Source of the DNA: Burkholderiales bacterium 8X
GTDB taxonomy: Bacteria > Pseudomonadota > Gammaproteobacteria > Burkholderiales > Burkholderiaceae_C
NCBI GenBank assembly: GCA_902506565.1
Contig: LR732703.1
Coordinates: forward strand, 2,342,125 to 2,406,124
Direction of reading: 5' to 3'
Length of the DNA: 64,000 nt
Shown: one piece after another, positions 9,701 through 19,493 of the stretch
How the letters are laid out: every line of letters starts with the position of its first letter
Numbering within the stretch: position 1 is the first letter of the stretch
The notes under the pieces: model-generated
What the model was told of the DNA's origin: nothing
Database searches by the model: none
The model's input: only the letters and a program-made list of their open reading frames with translations
Translations under genes and position numbers: made by a program

Positions 9701-10743
9701 GGAGCCTTGGCGGCCGAGTCCGCGGGGATCAGGTTGAGCTTGCCTGCCGCATCGCGCGCGACCACCATCTTCGGAGCGTCGAGCCGGATCGCACCCAGGT
9801 GGATGTTCCGTTCCAAGGGTCTGGCGTCCAGCACCGCGACCTCGAGCGCGTCGAAGGCCAGCAGGTCGGCATTGCGGCTGTCCGCCACCTGGACACCGCG
9901 CGCCGCCACCGAGCCGCTGAGCTTGAGCCCGGCGGTGGCGGCTTGCTCGAAGTCGAGTTGGATGTTCGCGTCGAGTCGCCCGGCCTTGAGCCCGATCGGA
10001 AGCCCTCCGGGCAGGTAACCCAGATAGGGCGCGAGATCCAGGTCGGCGAACTGGAACTGCAGGTTGGTCTTGCGGTTGTCGGCAAAAGGCGTTGTCGATG
10101 CGGATGAATCGAATCGGCTGCCGTTCAGGACGAACGCCAGCTTCGGCTCGGTCTTGACTTCGCGCTGCGAAGCCAGGTTGCTCAGGAACGGCACCTTGAA
10201 GGTCAGGTCGCGGAGCTCGTGCTTGCGCTTCACCGTCCGGTCGTCGAAATCGAAGCGCCCGTTCGAGATGACGATGTTGTAGACCGCGAAGCGGGGCGGA
10301 TCCTTCTTGCTGGTATCGGTCTCTGGCGCCGCATTCGCTTTCAGTCGAGCGAGGATGTCGTCGATGTCGTACTTGCCGTCGCCGAGATGGCTGAGTCGGA
10401 AAGCGGGCGATTCGATCTGCACCGCGTCGATCACGGGCGCCAGGCGGAGGATCGACTGGAGTTCGGCGTCGACATAGATGCGAGCCACGGACGCCTGCGG
10501 CTCTCCACCATCTGCGCCGGCGATCTTCAGGTCGTCCAGCGCGAGTTCGAGCGTCCAGGGTTTGAAGTCGATCTTGCCGACCGTCACCTGCCGTCCCAGT
10601 TTTTCGCTCGCGATCTTCTGGAGCTGGCTCTTGGCGATCGGTGGTACAGCCAACCACGCGACCAGCCACAGAAGCAGGACGACCAGCAGCGTGACCGCAA
10701 CCCGCCGGGTCCATCGGTTGCGCATCAACGAAGCAGCATTCAT
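6772..10743 (-). CDS. AsmA-like DUF748 envelope protein with OmpA-like C-terminal region
   Basis: This is a large protein of about 1323 residues. It has one N-terminal membrane anchor (VAVTLLVVLLLWLVAWLAV, about residues 14-32), then long AsmA/DUF748-type beta-rich repeats in the periplasm, broken by two Ala/Gly/Pro-rich linkers (about residues 620-680 and 900-985). Near the C-terminus, SPGSASLTPEARENLDKVA resembles the start of an OmpA-like peptidoglycan-associated domain. AsmA-clan proteins (TamB, YhdP, YdbH) are linked to lipid transport to, or assembly of, the outer membrane; a similar role is inferred. ATG 10743 is used; ATG 10725 is equally compatible, and neither has a clear Shine-Dalgarno. 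A structured RNA candidate and terminator lie immediately upstream on the same strand. Confidence 0.85.
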   Translation of the reverse strand: MNAASLMRNRWTRRVAVTLLVVLLLWLVAWLAVPPIAKSQLQKIASEKLGRQVTVGKIDFKPWTLELALDDLKIAGADGGEPQASVARIYVDAELQSILRLAPVIDAVQIESPAFRLSHLGDGKYDIDDILARLKANAAPETDTSKKDPPRFAVYNIVISNGRFDFDDRTVKRKHELRDLTFKVPFLSNLASQREVKTEPKLAFVLNGSRFDSSASTTPFADNRKTNLQFQFADLDLAPYLGYLPGGLPIGLKAGRLDANIQLDFEQAATAGLKLSGSVAARGVQVADSRNADLLAFDALEVAVLDARPLERNIHLGAIRLDAPKMVVARDAAGKLNLIPADSAAKAPAPEASAPAAPAATTAPVPWQVKVDRFSLTGGNVGWRDASIQPSAAIDAEQLAFEASDIAWPLEKPVPFSGSSRVGGARLGFKGQATDKAARLQAEVEALPLSLAAPYLAKSLSPTVDGKLSGQVEVDWAQPDLKFRASRVAIDGLALTEEKSSLASIGRFELLGAEVDMTRHTLAIGTLSATQPKIAVERGADKRWMFERWLKAPAAAGGAAAEAEGAAGAGDGGGEKRVAQTAAAPASAASASKAASAAGPTTEATAVNAANAATAPSNTRPWALSIGTLAIDNGSVSYADKSGAAPVAFDISALKVNAQKISPDSPNPSPLALSGRISSGRADAGRFDYKGSIALKPLAAEGQVELVSIPAHAFKAYYADALNIDIRRAFANFKGTVKYAGTPAGMNLALSGDSALEDFRANNPSGAQATGSRDRGNQVLRWKALSLRALKLDMVPKKPVSVSVRETTLTDFFARVIVDPTGRLNLQDLARKPGDPPVAGGATEPGGAIGATAAADATKTAGAPETTTRRNLGGSRTTVAAAPAAAARGGRSISSEEMVGGAAEQRPTAAARPAASSAEIDPNAPVIDFGPMNMVNGRIDFTDLFVKPNYSADLSELNGKLSAFSSQPRGDKPALAELELRGKAQQTAALEITGRVNPLAKPLELDITAKMRDLDLPPLSPYSVRYAGHGIERGKLSMEVNYQIAPDGRLTATNKLVLNQLQFGDPVEGAPNSLPVRLAVALLADRNGVIDIDFPISGSLNDPQFSIGPLIFKAIANLIVKAVTSPFSLLTGGLGGGGAGDSSAITFSPGSASLTPEARENLDKVAKALAERETLRLTISGMASLEQEKEAYQRRRLRELAQSEKRRAAVRGNQDAAAVSPVTDAEYPELLAAVYKRTEIEKPRNLIGLAKDLPVKDMEDLLLPTIQVDEETMRQLAVARGAAVRDYLLAQKLPSERIFLGAVRSKASGADWKPGADLNLSAR

Positions 10744-10783
10744 CGAAAGCGAGTGTGCACCAAAGGCTCGTGACCTCATCCGG

Positions 10784-10827
10784 GATAAAGAAAGCCCGGT
10801 GATTCGACAGCGTCGCATCACCGGGCT
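10784..10827 (-). terminator. Intrinsic terminator of the structured RNA
   Basis: AGCCCGGTGAT (10793-10803) and ATCACCGGGCT (10817-10827) are perfect 11-bp arms around a 13-base loop that itself can form CGAC/GTCG. On the minus strand the stem is followed by TTCTTTATCC. No protein gene ends just upstream on this strand, which is why an RNA gene or leader is proposed. Confidence 0.7.
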
Positions 10828-10981
10828 CGATGGCGGGTGAACACCCATGCCATCCATTCGCTTGAACGGAAGTAGGATGTTCCGCCAAGCTGGCAGCAAC
10901 AGATTGCCACCGTTATTACCTTCGCCGCCGGGCACACGGATGCGCCGTCGGGCTTCGGTAAATCGCCTGATCCCTCAGGCA
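10785..10981 (-). ncRNA. Candidate structured RNA (sRNA or attenuating leader), unrecognised family
   Basis: Read leftward, about 197 nt contain four consecutive hairpins and a strong terminator. Hairpin 1 (10980-10965) is GCCTGA/TCAGGC with a GGGA (GNRA-type) loop. Hairpin 2 (10946-10931) is GGCGCA/TGTGCC with a TCCG (UNCG-type) loop. Hairpin 3 (10911-10892) is an 8-bp GGTGGCAA/TTGCTGCC stem with a TCTG loop. Hairpin 4 (10889-10861) is a two-part stem, CTTG-CGGAA/TTCCG-CAAG. The terminator arms are at 10827-10793. Tetraloops of stable classes favour the minus strand over the plus strand. The RNA ends about 40 nt before the DUF748 start, so it may be a free sRNA or a leader that attenuates that gene. 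It does not match 6S, SRP, RNase P or riboswitch classes I can recall. Confidence 0.5.
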
Positions 10982-10987
10982 AGCGCC

Positions 10988-11016
10988 AGACTATTCGCCT
11001 CGCCTGCGCCTGGCAA
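10988..11016 (-). promoter_or_regulatory. Candidate sigma70 promoter for the structured RNA
   Basis: On the minus strand TTGCCA (11016-11011) and TAGTCT (10993-10988) are separated by 17 bp. This would start transcription near 10981, immediately before the first hairpin. The -10 is a weak match, so confidence is moderate. Confidence 0.4.
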
Positions 11017-11110
11017 AGTGGCATTTTTTATCGCCACGAACCAGCTGATTTCGTTCGCCAATGCTTCTGTGCAATAGCTTCCAAAGACATAAAGCCGCAA
11101 GCGCTTATGC

Positions 11111-11139
11111 TTGACCAGGTATTTAGGCACTTTTAAAAT
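11111..11139 (+). promoter_or_regulatory. Sigma70 promoter of the lytic transglycosylase gene
   Basis: TTGACC (11111-11116) and TAAAAT (11134-11139) have an ideal 17-bp spacer, one of the best promoter matches in the window. A transcript from about 11146 has a leader of roughly 175 nt. That leader contains a 7-bp hairpin ACGAAAG/CTTTCGT at 11163-11181, which encloses part of an AAAGGAG sequence. Confidence 0.65.
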
Positions 11140-11320
11140 CCGGCGGCACCTGTTCGTGACGCACGAAAGGAGTACTTTCGTAGTCGCTCCGCTAGGTTCA
11201 CCTTCGCTGATTCGCTGGCTGTTCGAGCGCGAGTCATCCGGCGCCTGTCCGTCGACAGCCTTGTTTCCAGCCTTCATCGGACGAAGGTTCGACAGCGAGG
11301 CACTGAAAGGAAAAAGAACG

Positions 11321-12151
11321 ATGAAAGAGGCTTTGCAGGCCACCGGCCAAGCGCTTCGGACATTCGTGTCCGACGTCGTGGACGGATTCTTCGAAATCAT
11401 GCACAACGGCTTCGCCCTGGTCGGACTGACCATCGCATTCGCCGTCATCGCGCTCGTCGCACGCCCCGACCTCCGCCACGCCGGCGAACAGGAGCTGGTC
11501 GGCTGGCTCGAATCCCGCAAGCCGCCGCCTGAAGTGACGTCCCTCAAGCCCAACGCCATCGAGCGGGCCACGGCGGCCAGCCCGCAGGAGTTGCCGCAGC
11601 AGCAAGCCGCCGTCGCCTACTGGTTAAGCAAGAAATACCGCGTTGCCGTCGAACCGCTCAGCGTCCTGGTTGCCGAGGCGTATTCACTTGGCAAAGGCAC
11701 CAAGCTCGACCCGACCCTGATCCTCGCGATCGTCGCGGTCGAGTCCAGCTTCAATCCGTTCGCGCAAAGCCACGTCGGCGCACAGGGCCTGATGCAGGTC
11801 ATGACCCATATCCACGGCGAGAAGTATCAGAGCGCAGGCGGCACGTTGGCCGCCTTCGATCCCGTGACCAACATGCGGGTCGGCGTCAAGGTTCTGCAGG
11901 AATGCGTGGCACGTGCCGGCAGCCTCGAAGGCGGGCTTCGCTACTACGTGGGCGCCGCCAACCTGCCGGACGATGGCGGCTACGCGAGCAAGGTACTGGC
12001 CGAGCACGAGCGCCTTCGCCAGGTGGCAGCGGGCCGCGCCCCGGCGCCGACGCCGCCCGGCATGCGTGCCCAGCCGCTTCCGGTGGTCGCGCCGGCCAAG
12101 CCCGAGGCCGAGCCGCAGAAGGTCGCCTTGGCGGATGTCGATGCGCTTTGA
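11321..12151 (+). CDS. Membrane-anchored lytic transglycosylase (SLT domain)
   Basis: The 276-residue protein has one N-terminal membrane helix (residues about 30-47) and a C-terminal SLT domain. The catalytic Glu is E141 in LAIVAVESSFNP, followed by GAQGLMQVM. It cleaves the MurNAc-GlcNAc bond of peptidoglycan with formation of 1,6-anhydroMurNAc, presumably on the periplasmic face. The tail after about residue 235 is Pro/Ala rich. AAAGGA lies upstream of ATG 11321; a longer in-frame extension from 11111 was rejected because it begins at the promoter -35 box. Confidence 0.88.
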   Translation: MKEALQATGQALRTFVSDVVDGFFEIMHNGFALVGLTIAFAVIALVARPDLRHAGEQELVGWLESRKPPPEVTSLKPNAIERATAASPQELPQQQAAVAYWLSKKYRVAVEPLSVLVAEAYSLGKGTKLDPTLILAIVAVESSFNPFAQSHVGAQGLMQVMTHIHGEKYQSAGGTLAAFDPVTNMRVGVKVLQECVARAGSLEGGLRYYVGAANLPDDGGYASKVLAEHERLRQVAAGRAPAPTPPGMRAQPLPVVAPAKPEAEPQKVALADVDAL

Positions 12152-12176
12152 GCCCGTGGTGACAATGCCTCTCAGC

Positions 12177-12182
12177 TACACT
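12177..12182 (+). promoter_or_regulatory. Candidate -10 box (TACACT) for glyA
   Basis: TACACT lies a few bases upstream of the riboswitch fold and 179 bp before the glyA ATG. No good -35 hexamer is present at normal spacing. Confidence 0.35.
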
Positions 12183-12186
12183 TTCC

Positions 12187-12330
12187 GCGCACGCGACTGG
12201 CGATAAGCGAGAGTCATCCTTCGGAGCTCGGCGCTGAAGTGGAATACCACTGGGAAGCGTGCCGCTCCCTGCGCCGACCGGCATGCGGAGCGATCAGCCG
12301 TTCGCCTGGGCAGCCCTTGTTTGTTGCAGA
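12187..12330 (+). promoter_or_regulatory. ZTP (pfl-type) riboswitch in the glyA leader
   Basis: The leader carries the conserved pieces of the ZTP/ZMP aptamer in order. A closing stem GCACGC (12189-12194)/GCGTGC (12257-12262) is followed directly by GACTGGCGA. A hairpin AGTGG-AATA-CCACT (12238-12251) runs into GGGAAGCG. The 3' subdomain contains CCG and CGCCTGGGCA (12298-12312). These match the known pfl RNA pattern of GACUGGCGAA, a GGUGG..CCACC hairpin plus GGGAGCG, and CCGCCUGGGCA. ZTP riboswitches sense the purine intermediate ZMP/ZTP, a signal of 10-formyl-THF shortage, and commonly turn on folate genes such as glyA. The expression platform probably lies between about 12313 and the Shine-Dalgarno at about 12349. 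Confidence 0.85.
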
Positions 12331-12360
12331 GCAAGGACCATCGTCTTGAAGGACTGCCGC

Positions 12361-13605
<1,245 letters not shown>

Positions 13606-13701
13606 AGCCATGACCGCCCGCCGCGCGAGCCCCTCGTCGTCCGCTGCCGGTAGCGGCAGGGCCGAGTGCCCGCGGCGCCGGCGCTTCGAAGGCTTTGCCC
13701 G

Positions 13702-14145
13702 ATGAAATGCCCGTTCTGCGGCCATGTCGAGACCCAGGTGGTCGAGACCCGGGTTTCGGAAGACGCCGATTTCGTGCGCCGCCGCCGCCAGTGCGGCAGC
13801 TGCGACAAGCGCTTCACGACCTACGAGCGGCCCGACGTCAATTTCCCGGTCATCGTCAAGAAGGATGGAAGCCGCGCGGACTTCGACACCGCCAAGGTGC
13901 GGGCTTCGATGATGCTGGCGCTGCGCAAGCGGCCGGTCAGCATCGCGCAGATCGATACGGCGCTTTTCCGCATCGAGCAGGCGCTGCTGCTTCGGGGCGT
14001 CCGCGAAATCGAGTCGAACCAGGTCGGCGAACTGGTCATGCACGAACTCAAGCGCCTCGACAAGGTGGCCTATGTGCGCTTCGCTTCGGTGTACCGGAGC
14101 TTCGAGGACGTCGACGAGTTCAGGCAGCTCCTGAAGGACATCTAG
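13702..14145 (+). CDS. nrdR: Transcriptional repressor NrdR
   Basis: The 147-residue protein has an N-terminal zinc ribbon with C3, C6, C31 and C34, followed by an ATP-cone domain ([20 protein letters not shown] onward). NrdR binds NrdR boxes upstream of ribonucleotide reductase genes and represses them when dATP/ATP is bound. Length is standard. No nrd genes are in the window. Confidence 0.96.
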   Translation: MKCPFCGHVETQVVETRVSEDADFVRRRRQCGSCDKRFTTYERPDVNFPVIVKKDGSRADFDTAKVRASMMLALRKRPVSIAQIDTALFRIEQALLLRGVREIESNQVGELVMHELKRLDKVAYVRFASVYRSFEDVDEFRQLLKDI

Positions 14146-14264
14146 CGCCTCGGATCGCCAGCCGCCTTCCTTTCAACGAACCTTCGCTCCCGGTTTTCCC
14201 GTTGTCCTCGCCCTGGTCAATTCCTTCGTTCGACCGATCGGTCCTGCTGCCTCCGGCCGAGGCG

Positions 14265-15362
14265 ATGGCGCTCGCGCAGCGGTGCGCGCTGGCCGCTAGC
14301 CATTCGGCACCGCCGAATCCGGCGGTCGGCTGCGTCCTCACATCGGACGAGGGCGAGCTGCTCGGCATGGGTTCCACCCAACGCACCGGCGGGCCGCATG
14401 CCGAGATCATGGCGCTGCGCGATGCCGCGGCCCGCGGGCACTCCACCGTCGGCGCCATCGCGTATGTCACCCTGGAACCATGCTCGCACCACGGCCGAAC
14501 CGGCCCGTGCTGCGACGCCCTGGCGGATGCCGGCATCGCACGGGTCGTCGCCTCGATCGCCGACCCCAATCCGCTGGTCGCCGGCGAAGGCTTCAGGCGC
14601 CTTCAGGCAGCCGGCGTCGAGGTCGAGGTCGGGCCGGGCGCCGAGTTCTCGCGCGAGCTCAACATCGGTTTCTTCAGCCGCATGCTGCGCCGCACGCCTT
14701 GGGTTCGCCTCAAGGCGGCGGCATCGATCGACGGCAAGACCGCCCTCCTCGACGGCACCAGCCAATGGATCACCTCGGACGCGGCGCGCACCGACGGCCA
14801 TGCCTGGCGCGCACGGGCCGGCGCCATCCTGAGCGGCGTCGGCACCATCATCGAAGACGATCCGCTGCTGGACGTGCGGCGGGTCCCGACCGACCGGCAG
14901 CCGCCGCTGGTCGTGGTCGACAGTCGCCTGCAGACGCCGCCTTCGGCCCGCATCTTCACCCCCGGCCGGTCGGTCTGGATCTACGCGGCAGAGGCGGACG
15001 CCAAACGCAAGGCCGCGCTCGAGCGGGCCGGTGCGAGCGTCACGGTGTTCGCCAACGCCGCCGGCAAGGTCGACCTCGCGGCCCTGCTGCGCGACCTGGC
15101 CCTGCGCGAAGTCAACGAGGTGCATGTCGAAGCCGGCCACAAGCTCAACGGTTCGCTGATGCGCGAAGGCCTGGTCGACGAGCTGCTTTTCTATTTCGCG
15201 CCCAAGTTCATCGGCGAGGGCCTCGGACTCGCGAGCCAGCCGATGCCGCACGGTGCACTGACGTCGCTCGCCAACGCGCTGCCGCTCGAGTTCAAGTCGA
15301 TCGAGGTCTTGCCGCCCGACTTCCGGGTGGTGGCCCGCGTGCAAGGTCGCGATCGATTCTGA
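14265..15362 (+). CDS. ribD: Bifunctional riboflavin deaminase/reductase RibD
   Basis: RibD deaminates the GTP cyclohydrolase II product and then reduces its ribosyl group. The 365-residue protein has the deaminase zinc site H45-x-E47 (GGPHAEIMAL) with C73 and C82 (LEPCSHHGRTGPC). A reductase domain follows from about residue 145 (RLKAAASIDGKTAL, then GVGTIIEDDPLL). ATG 14265 aligns with the usual N-terminus; a TTG at 14202 in frame would add 21 residues. It heads the riboflavin block that continues with ribE. Confidence 0.93.
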   Translation: MALAQRCALAASHSAPPNPAVGCVLTSDEGELLGMGSTQRTGGPHAEIMALRDAAARGHSTVGAIAYVTLEPCSHHGRTGPCCDALADAGIARVVASIADPNPLVAGEGFRRLQAAGVEVEVGPGAEFSRELNIGFFSRMLRRTPWVRLKAAASIDGKTALLDGTSQWITSDAARTDGHAWRARAGAILSGVGTIIEDDPLLDVRRVPTDRQPPLVVVDSRLQTPPSARIFTPGRSVWIYAAEADAKRKAALERAGASVTVFANAAGKVDLAALLRDLALREVNEVHVEAGHKLNGSLMREGLVDELLFYFAPKFIGEGLGLASQPMPHGALTSLANALPLEFKSIEVLPPDFRVVARVQGRDRF

Positions 15363-15436
15363 AAGGATCGCCCGGTATCGTTCCGGGATCGCCGGCACAC
15401 GGCGGGGGACTCTGCCGCCGCGCCTAAAATGCCGCG

Positions 15437-16090
15437 ATGTTCACCGGAATCATCACCGGCGTGGGGCGCATCGCCGCAGTCCACGACCTCGGCGGCTCTT
15501 CATCCCACGGCAAGCGTCTCGACATCGCGGCACCGCCCGGCTACCTCGACGACGTGGGCCTCGGTGACAGCATCGCACTCAACGGCGCCTGCATGACGGT
15601 CACCCAGGTCGATCTCCCCCAGCACCGCTTCAGCATCGACATCTCGGTCGAGTCCCTCGACAAGACCGCCGGCCTCGCAGAACCTTCGGCGCGCATCAAC
15701 CTCGAGAAGGCCCTGCGCGCCAACGACCGGCTCGGCGGACACATCGTCTCCGGCCATGTCGACGGCATCGGGCGGGTCAGCCGATTCGCGCCGGTCGGCG
15801 AGAGCTACGAGCTTCGGATCGTCGCGCCGCCGGAGCTGGCCCGCTTCCTGGCCTACAAGGGTTCGATCACCGTCAACGGCGTGAGCCTCACCGTGAACAG
15901 CGTCGAGGACATCGCGGCAGGCAGCGAGGTCAGCATCAACCTGATCCCCCACACGGTCCAGAACACCTCGCTCGGCGCTCTGGCCGAGGGCAGCCGGGTC
16001 AACCTCGAGATCGATACCGTGGCGCGCTATGTCGAGCGAATGCTCCAGGCCGGCGCCCTCCCGACCCCACAGAAAGCCATCCACCCATGA
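15437..16090 (+). CDS. ribE: Riboflavin synthase, alpha subunit
   Basis: The 217-residue enzyme dismutates two 6,7-dimethyl-8-ribityllumazines to riboflavin. Two tandem lumazine-binding domains are visible, the first starting [10 protein letters not shown] and the second at about residue 97 with [13 protein letters not shown]. Length is normal. A TAAAAT box lies at 15425-15430, but without a clear -35. The stop overlaps the ribBA start by 4 bp (ATGA), so the genes are coupled. Confidence 0.96.
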   Translation: MFTGIITGVGRIAAVHDLGGSSSHGKRLDIAAPPGYLDDVGLGDSIALNGACMTVTQVDLPQHRFSIDISVESLDKTAGLAEPSARINLEKALRANDRLGGHIVSGHVDGIGRVSRFAPVGESYELRIVAPPELARFLAYKGSITVNGVSLTVNSVEDIAAGSEVSINLIPHTVQNTSLGALAEGSRVNLEIDTVARYVERMLQAGALPTPQKAIHP

Positions 16091-17247
16091 ATGCCTCCGT
16101 CACCTCCATCGCCGCGCCCCGCGACGGCCGAACGCCGGCGCCCATCTCGCCGGTCGAGGACATCGTCGCCGAACTGCGTGCCGGCCGGATGGTCATCCTG
16201 GTCGACGAGGAAGATCGCGAGAACGAAGGCGACATCGTGCTGGCGGCCGACCACGTGACGCCCGAGGCCATCAACTTCATGGCGCGCCATGCCCGCGGCC
16301 TGATCTGCCTCACCCTGTCGCGCGACATGTGCGAACGGCTGCAGCTGCCGCCGATGGTGGCCCGCAACGGCGCCAAGCACTCGACCGCGTTCACGGTGTC
16401 GATCGAAGCCGCCGAGGGCGTGACCACCGGCATCTCGGCGGCCGATCGGGCCCGCACGGTGCAGGCCGCCGTGGCCCGCGATGCCAAGGCCAGCGACCTG
16501 GTGCAGCCCGGCCATATCTTCCCGCTTCAAGCGGTCGACGGCGGCGTGCTCATGCGTGCCGGCCATACCGAGGCCGGCTGCGACCTGGCCGCCATGGCGG
16601 GCTGCTCGCCCGCCTCGGTGATCTGCGAGGTGATGAACGAGGACGGCACCATGGCCCGCCTGCCCGACCTGCAGGTCTTCGCGGCCGAACACGGCATCAA
16701 GATCGGCACCATCGCCGCCCTCATCGAGCACCGCAGCCATCACGAATCCCTGGTCGAGAAGGTGGGCTCGCGCGAAATGCGCACGCCCTTCGGCCTGTTC
16801 ACCGCGCAGGCCTTCCGCGACAAGCCGAGCGGCGGGGTCCATTTGGCGCTGGTGCACGGCAGCTGGACTTCGGACGAAACCATCGACGTGCGCGTACACG
16901 AACCGCTGTCGCTGCTCGACGCGCTCGAAGTCGATCGGCCGCTGCACAGCTGGAGCCTGGATGCCAGCCTCACGCACATCGCACGGCAGGGCAAGGGCGT
17001 CGCGGTGCTCTTGAACTGCGGCGAATCAGGCGACGAGCTGCTGGCGCAGTTCGCCGGCACCGCGCGCCCCGCTCAAGCGCCCGAACGCGGCCGCATGGAT
17101 TTGCGCAGCTACGGCATCGGCGCCCAGATCCTGCGCGAATGCGGCGTGCAGCGCATGAACCTTCTAGGCGCTCCCCGCCGGATGCCCAGCATGGCGCAGG
17201 GCTACGGGCTCGAGATCGCCGGCTACATCACGAAAGAACAGAAATGA
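16087..17247 (+). CDS. ribBA: DHBP synthase with degenerate GTP cyclohydrolase II-like domain
   Basis: The N-terminal half (about residues 18-215) is a 3,4-dihydroxy-2-butanone-4-phosphate synthase with the acidic metal loop [12 protein letters not shown]; it supplies the four-carbon unit for riboflavin. The C-terminal half resembles GTP cyclohydrolase II but lacks the zinc motif (GECLTGD followed by C-x-C) of active enzymes. The corresponding region reads [17 protein letters not shown] with no cysteines. It is therefore predicted to be RibB-active but RibA-inactive, as in other known hybrid RibBA proteins. A separate ribA should exist elsewhere. Confidence 0.93.
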   Translation: MNASVTSIAAPRDGRTPAPISPVEDIVAELRAGRMVILVDEEDRENEGDIVLAADHVTPEAINFMARHARGLICLTLSRDMCERLQLPPMVARNGAKHSTAFTVSIEAAEGVTTGISAADRARTVQAAVARDAKASDLVQPGHIFPLQAVDGGVLMRAGHTEAGCDLAAMAGCSPASVICEVMNEDGTMARLPDLQVFAAEHGIKIGTIAALIEHRSHHESLVEKVGSREMRTPFGLFTAQAFRDKPSGGVHLALVHGSWTSDETIDVRVHEPLSLLDALEVDRPLHSWSLDASLTHIARQGKGVAVLLNCGESGDELLAQFAGTARPAQAPERGRMDLRSYGIGAQILRECGVQRMNLLGAPRRMPSMAQGYGLEIAGYITKEQK

Positions 17248-17278
17248 AGATCGACCAACGCCGAAAGCGAGGCGCCTG

Positions 17279-17743
17279 ATGCGCAACGCCAATCAAGGAA
17301 CCGCTGCCTCGCTGGACGGCAAGGGCCTGCGCATCGGCATCGTGCAGGCCCGCTTCAACGAAAACGTGACCGATGCGCTGGCCGACGCGTGCCGGACCGA
17401 ACTGCTGGCACTCGGCGTCGCCGAGTCGGACATCGACCACTGGAGCGTGCCGGGCGCGCTCGAAGTGCCCACCGCGCTGCAGGCCATGGCGTCGTCCAGG
17501 CGCTACCAGGCGCTGGTCGCGCTCGGCTGCATCATCCGCGGCGAGACCTATCACTTCGAGCTGGTCGCGAACGAATCGGGCGCCGGCGTGAGCCGGGTCG
17601 CGCTCGACCATCGGCTGCCGATCGCCAACGCCATCCTCACCACCGAGAACCTCGCCCAGGCCGTCGAGCGGCAGACCGACAAGGGCCGCGATGCCGCCCG
17701 AGTCGCGGTCGAGATGGCGCGCCTCGTGGCCGGCGCCGAATGA
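17279..17743 (+). CDS. ribH: 6,7-dimethyl-8-ribityllumazine synthase
   Basis: The 154-residue enzyme condenses the RibD-pathway pyrimidine with DHBP to form lumazine. The substrate-binding segments [11 protein letters not shown] and SVPGALEVP and the catalytic His in [10 protein letters not shown] are present. It is the penultimate riboflavin enzyme and sits between ribBA and nusB; its stop overlaps the nusB start (ATGA), a conserved ribH-nusB pairing. Confidence 0.96.
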   Translation: MRNANQGTAASLDGKGLRIGIVQARFNENVTDALADACRTELLALGVAESDIDHWSVPGALEVPTALQAMASSRRYQALVALGCIIRGETYHFELVANESGAGVSRVALDHRLPIANAILTTENLAQAVERQTDKGRDAARVAVEMARLVAGAE

Positions 17744-18297
17744 GCGCGCCCGACGACACGCCGGACGGCGGCGGACCTACCCGCTCTACCGGCCCGAACC
17801 GCCCGATCCGCAGCAAGCTCACCAGCACCGGCGCGCGCAAGGCTTCTGCCAAGGCACCGCGCAGCCGGGCCCGAGAGTTCGCCCTGCAGGCCCTGTACCA
17901 GCACATCGTGGGCCGCAACGATGCGGCCTCGATCGACGCGTTCACCCGCGACCTGTCCGGCTTCCACAAGGCCGACGCGGTGCATTACGACGCCTTGCTG
18001 CATGGATCGATCGAGCACGCAGCCGCGCTCGACGCGCTGATCGTGCCGCTGCTCGACCGCAAGCTCGAGGAGATCTCGCCGATCGAGCGCGCCGTGATGT
18101 GGATCGGCGTGTACGAGTTCCAGAACTGCCTGGACGTGCCGTGGCGGGTTGTGCTGAACGAATGCATCGAGCTCGCCAAGGAATTCGGTGGTACCGACGG
18201 CCACAAGTACGTGAATGCGGTGCTCAACGGCCTGGCGCCGCAGTTGCGGGCGGCCGAGGTCGAAGCCGACCGTGCCCAGGGCAAGGGCCGCGCATGA
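17740..18297 (+). CDS. nusB: Transcription antitermination factor NusB
   Basis: The 185-residue protein has a disordered basic N-terminal extension of about 40 residues, then the all-helical NusB fold ([13 protein letters not shown] and [28 protein letters not shown]). NusB with NusE binds boxA RNA during rRNA antitermination. Both ends overlap neighbours by 4 bp, so it is translated within the rib transcript. Confidence 0.95.
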   Translation: MSAPDDTPDGGGPTRSTGPNRPIRSKLTSTGARKASAKAPRSRAREFALQALYQHIVGRNDAASIDAFTRDLSGFHKADAVHYDALLHGSIEHAAALDALIVPLLDRKLEEISPIERAVMWIGVYEFQNCLDVPWRVVLNECIELAKEFGGTDGHKYVNAVLNGLAPQLRAAEVEADRAQGKGRA

Positions 18298-19493
18298 GGA
18301 TCACGGCGCGCGCCGAGCGAATCGAACCCTTCTACGTGATGGAGGTGGCCAAGGCCGCCGCCCGCATCGGCCGCGAGGTGGCGAACACCGATCGGCCGAT
18401 GATCTACCTCAACATCGGCGAGCCCGACTTCACCGCGCCGCCCCTGGTGCAAGAAGCCGCCATTCGTGCCGTCCGCGCCGGCGCCACCCAGTACACGCCC
18501 GCCACCGGGCTCGACCTGCTGCGCGAGCGCATCAGCGCCTGGTATGCGAGCCGCTTCGGTGTCGACGTGCCGGCGCGGCGCATCGTCATCACGGCTGGCG
18601 CCTCGGCCGCGCTGCAGCTCGCTTGCCTGGCCCTGATCGAAGCGGGCGACGAAATGCTCCTGCCCGACCCGAGCTACGCCTGCAACCGGCACTTCGTGAC
18701 GGCAGCGGACGGCAAGCCGGTGCTGGTGCCGACCACCGCGGCCGAGCGCTTCCAGCTGAGCGCGGCCAAGGTCGAGGCGGCGTGGGGCGAGCGCACCCGC
18801 GGCGTGCTGCTGGCGTCGCCATCGAACCCGACCGGCACCTCCATCGCGCCGGGCGAGCTCCGGCGAATCCACGAGGTGGTGTCGCGCCGCGGCGGCATCA
18901 CCCTGGTCGACGAGATCTACCTGGGCCTGTCCTACGACGACAACTTCGGCCGCACGGCGCTCGCCATCGACGACCAGGTCATCAGCATCAACAGCTTCAG
19001 CAAGTACTTCAACATGACCGGCTGGCGGCTCGGTTGGCTGGTGGTGCCGGATTCGATCGTGCCCGCGGTCGAGCGCCTCGCGCAGAACCTCTTCATCTGC
19101 GCGAGCACGGTTTCGCAGCACGCGGCCCTTGCCTGCTTCGAGCCGGAGAGCCTGGCCGAGTACGAACGGCGCCGCGCCCAGTTCAAGGCCAGGCGGGATT
19201 GGTTCATTCCGCAGCTCGACGCGCTCGGCCTCACCGTGCCGGTCATGCCTGACGGCGCGTTCTATGCCTGGGCCGATTGCACCGGGTTCGCGGGCAAGCT
19301 GGGCATTTTTGGCAGCTGGGACTTCGCATTCGAGGCCATGAACAAGGCCCACGTGGCGCTCACGCCCGGCCGCGATTTCGGCAGCGCCGAGACCAGCCGC
19401 TTCATCCGCTTCTCGACCGCGAGCTCGATGGCGCATCTCGAAGAAGCGGTCGCCAGGCTGCGGGGCTGGGCCGAAGGCTCGAAGGCCGCATGA
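18294..19493 (+). CDS. PLP-dependent class I/II aminotransferase
   Basis: The 399-residue protein has the fold-type I layout: [10 protein letters not shown] near the start, an SPSNPTGT loop, the [11 protein letters not shown]sp that contacts PLP nitrogen, and the PLP lysine in [15 protein letters not shown]. These features fit aspartate/alanine-type transaminases, but the exact substrate cannot be read from sequence. It overlaps nusB upstream and ybgC downstream by 4 bp each, so it is embedded in the rib-nusB-tol transcription unit. Confidence 0.9.
   Translation: MRITARAERIEPFYVMEVAKAAARIGREVANTDRPMIYLNIGEPDFTAPPLVQEAAIRAVRAGATQYTPATGLDLLRERISAWYASRFGVDVPARRIVITAGASAALQLACLALIEAGDEMLLPDPSYACNRHFVTAADGKPVLVPTTAAERFQLSAAKVEAAWGERTRGVLLASPSNPTGTSIAPGELRRIHEVVSRRGGITLVDEIYLGLSYDDNFGRTALAIDDQVISINSFSKYFNMTGWRLGWLVVPDSIVPAVERLAQNLFICASTVSQHAALACFEPESLAEYERRRAQFKARRDWFIPQLDALGLTVPVMPDGAFYAWADCTGFAGKLGIFGSWDFAFEAMNKAHVALTPGRDFGSAETSRFIRFSTASSMAHLEEAVARLRGWAEGSKAA

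Noticed and set aside
8608..10107. Long plus-strand frame (499 residues) opposite the DUF748 gene
   Set aside because: Low-complexity Arg/Gly/Val sequence with no motif or start signal; antisense shadow.
10785..10981. 6S RNA, SRP RNA, RNase P or glycine riboswitch
   Set aside because: The signature blocks of these RNAs are absent, there is no zapA neighbour for 6S, and the fold is a series of local hairpins.
15363..15436. FMN riboswitch before ribE
   Set aside because: The 74-bp gap lacks the conserved RFN element blocks and is too short.
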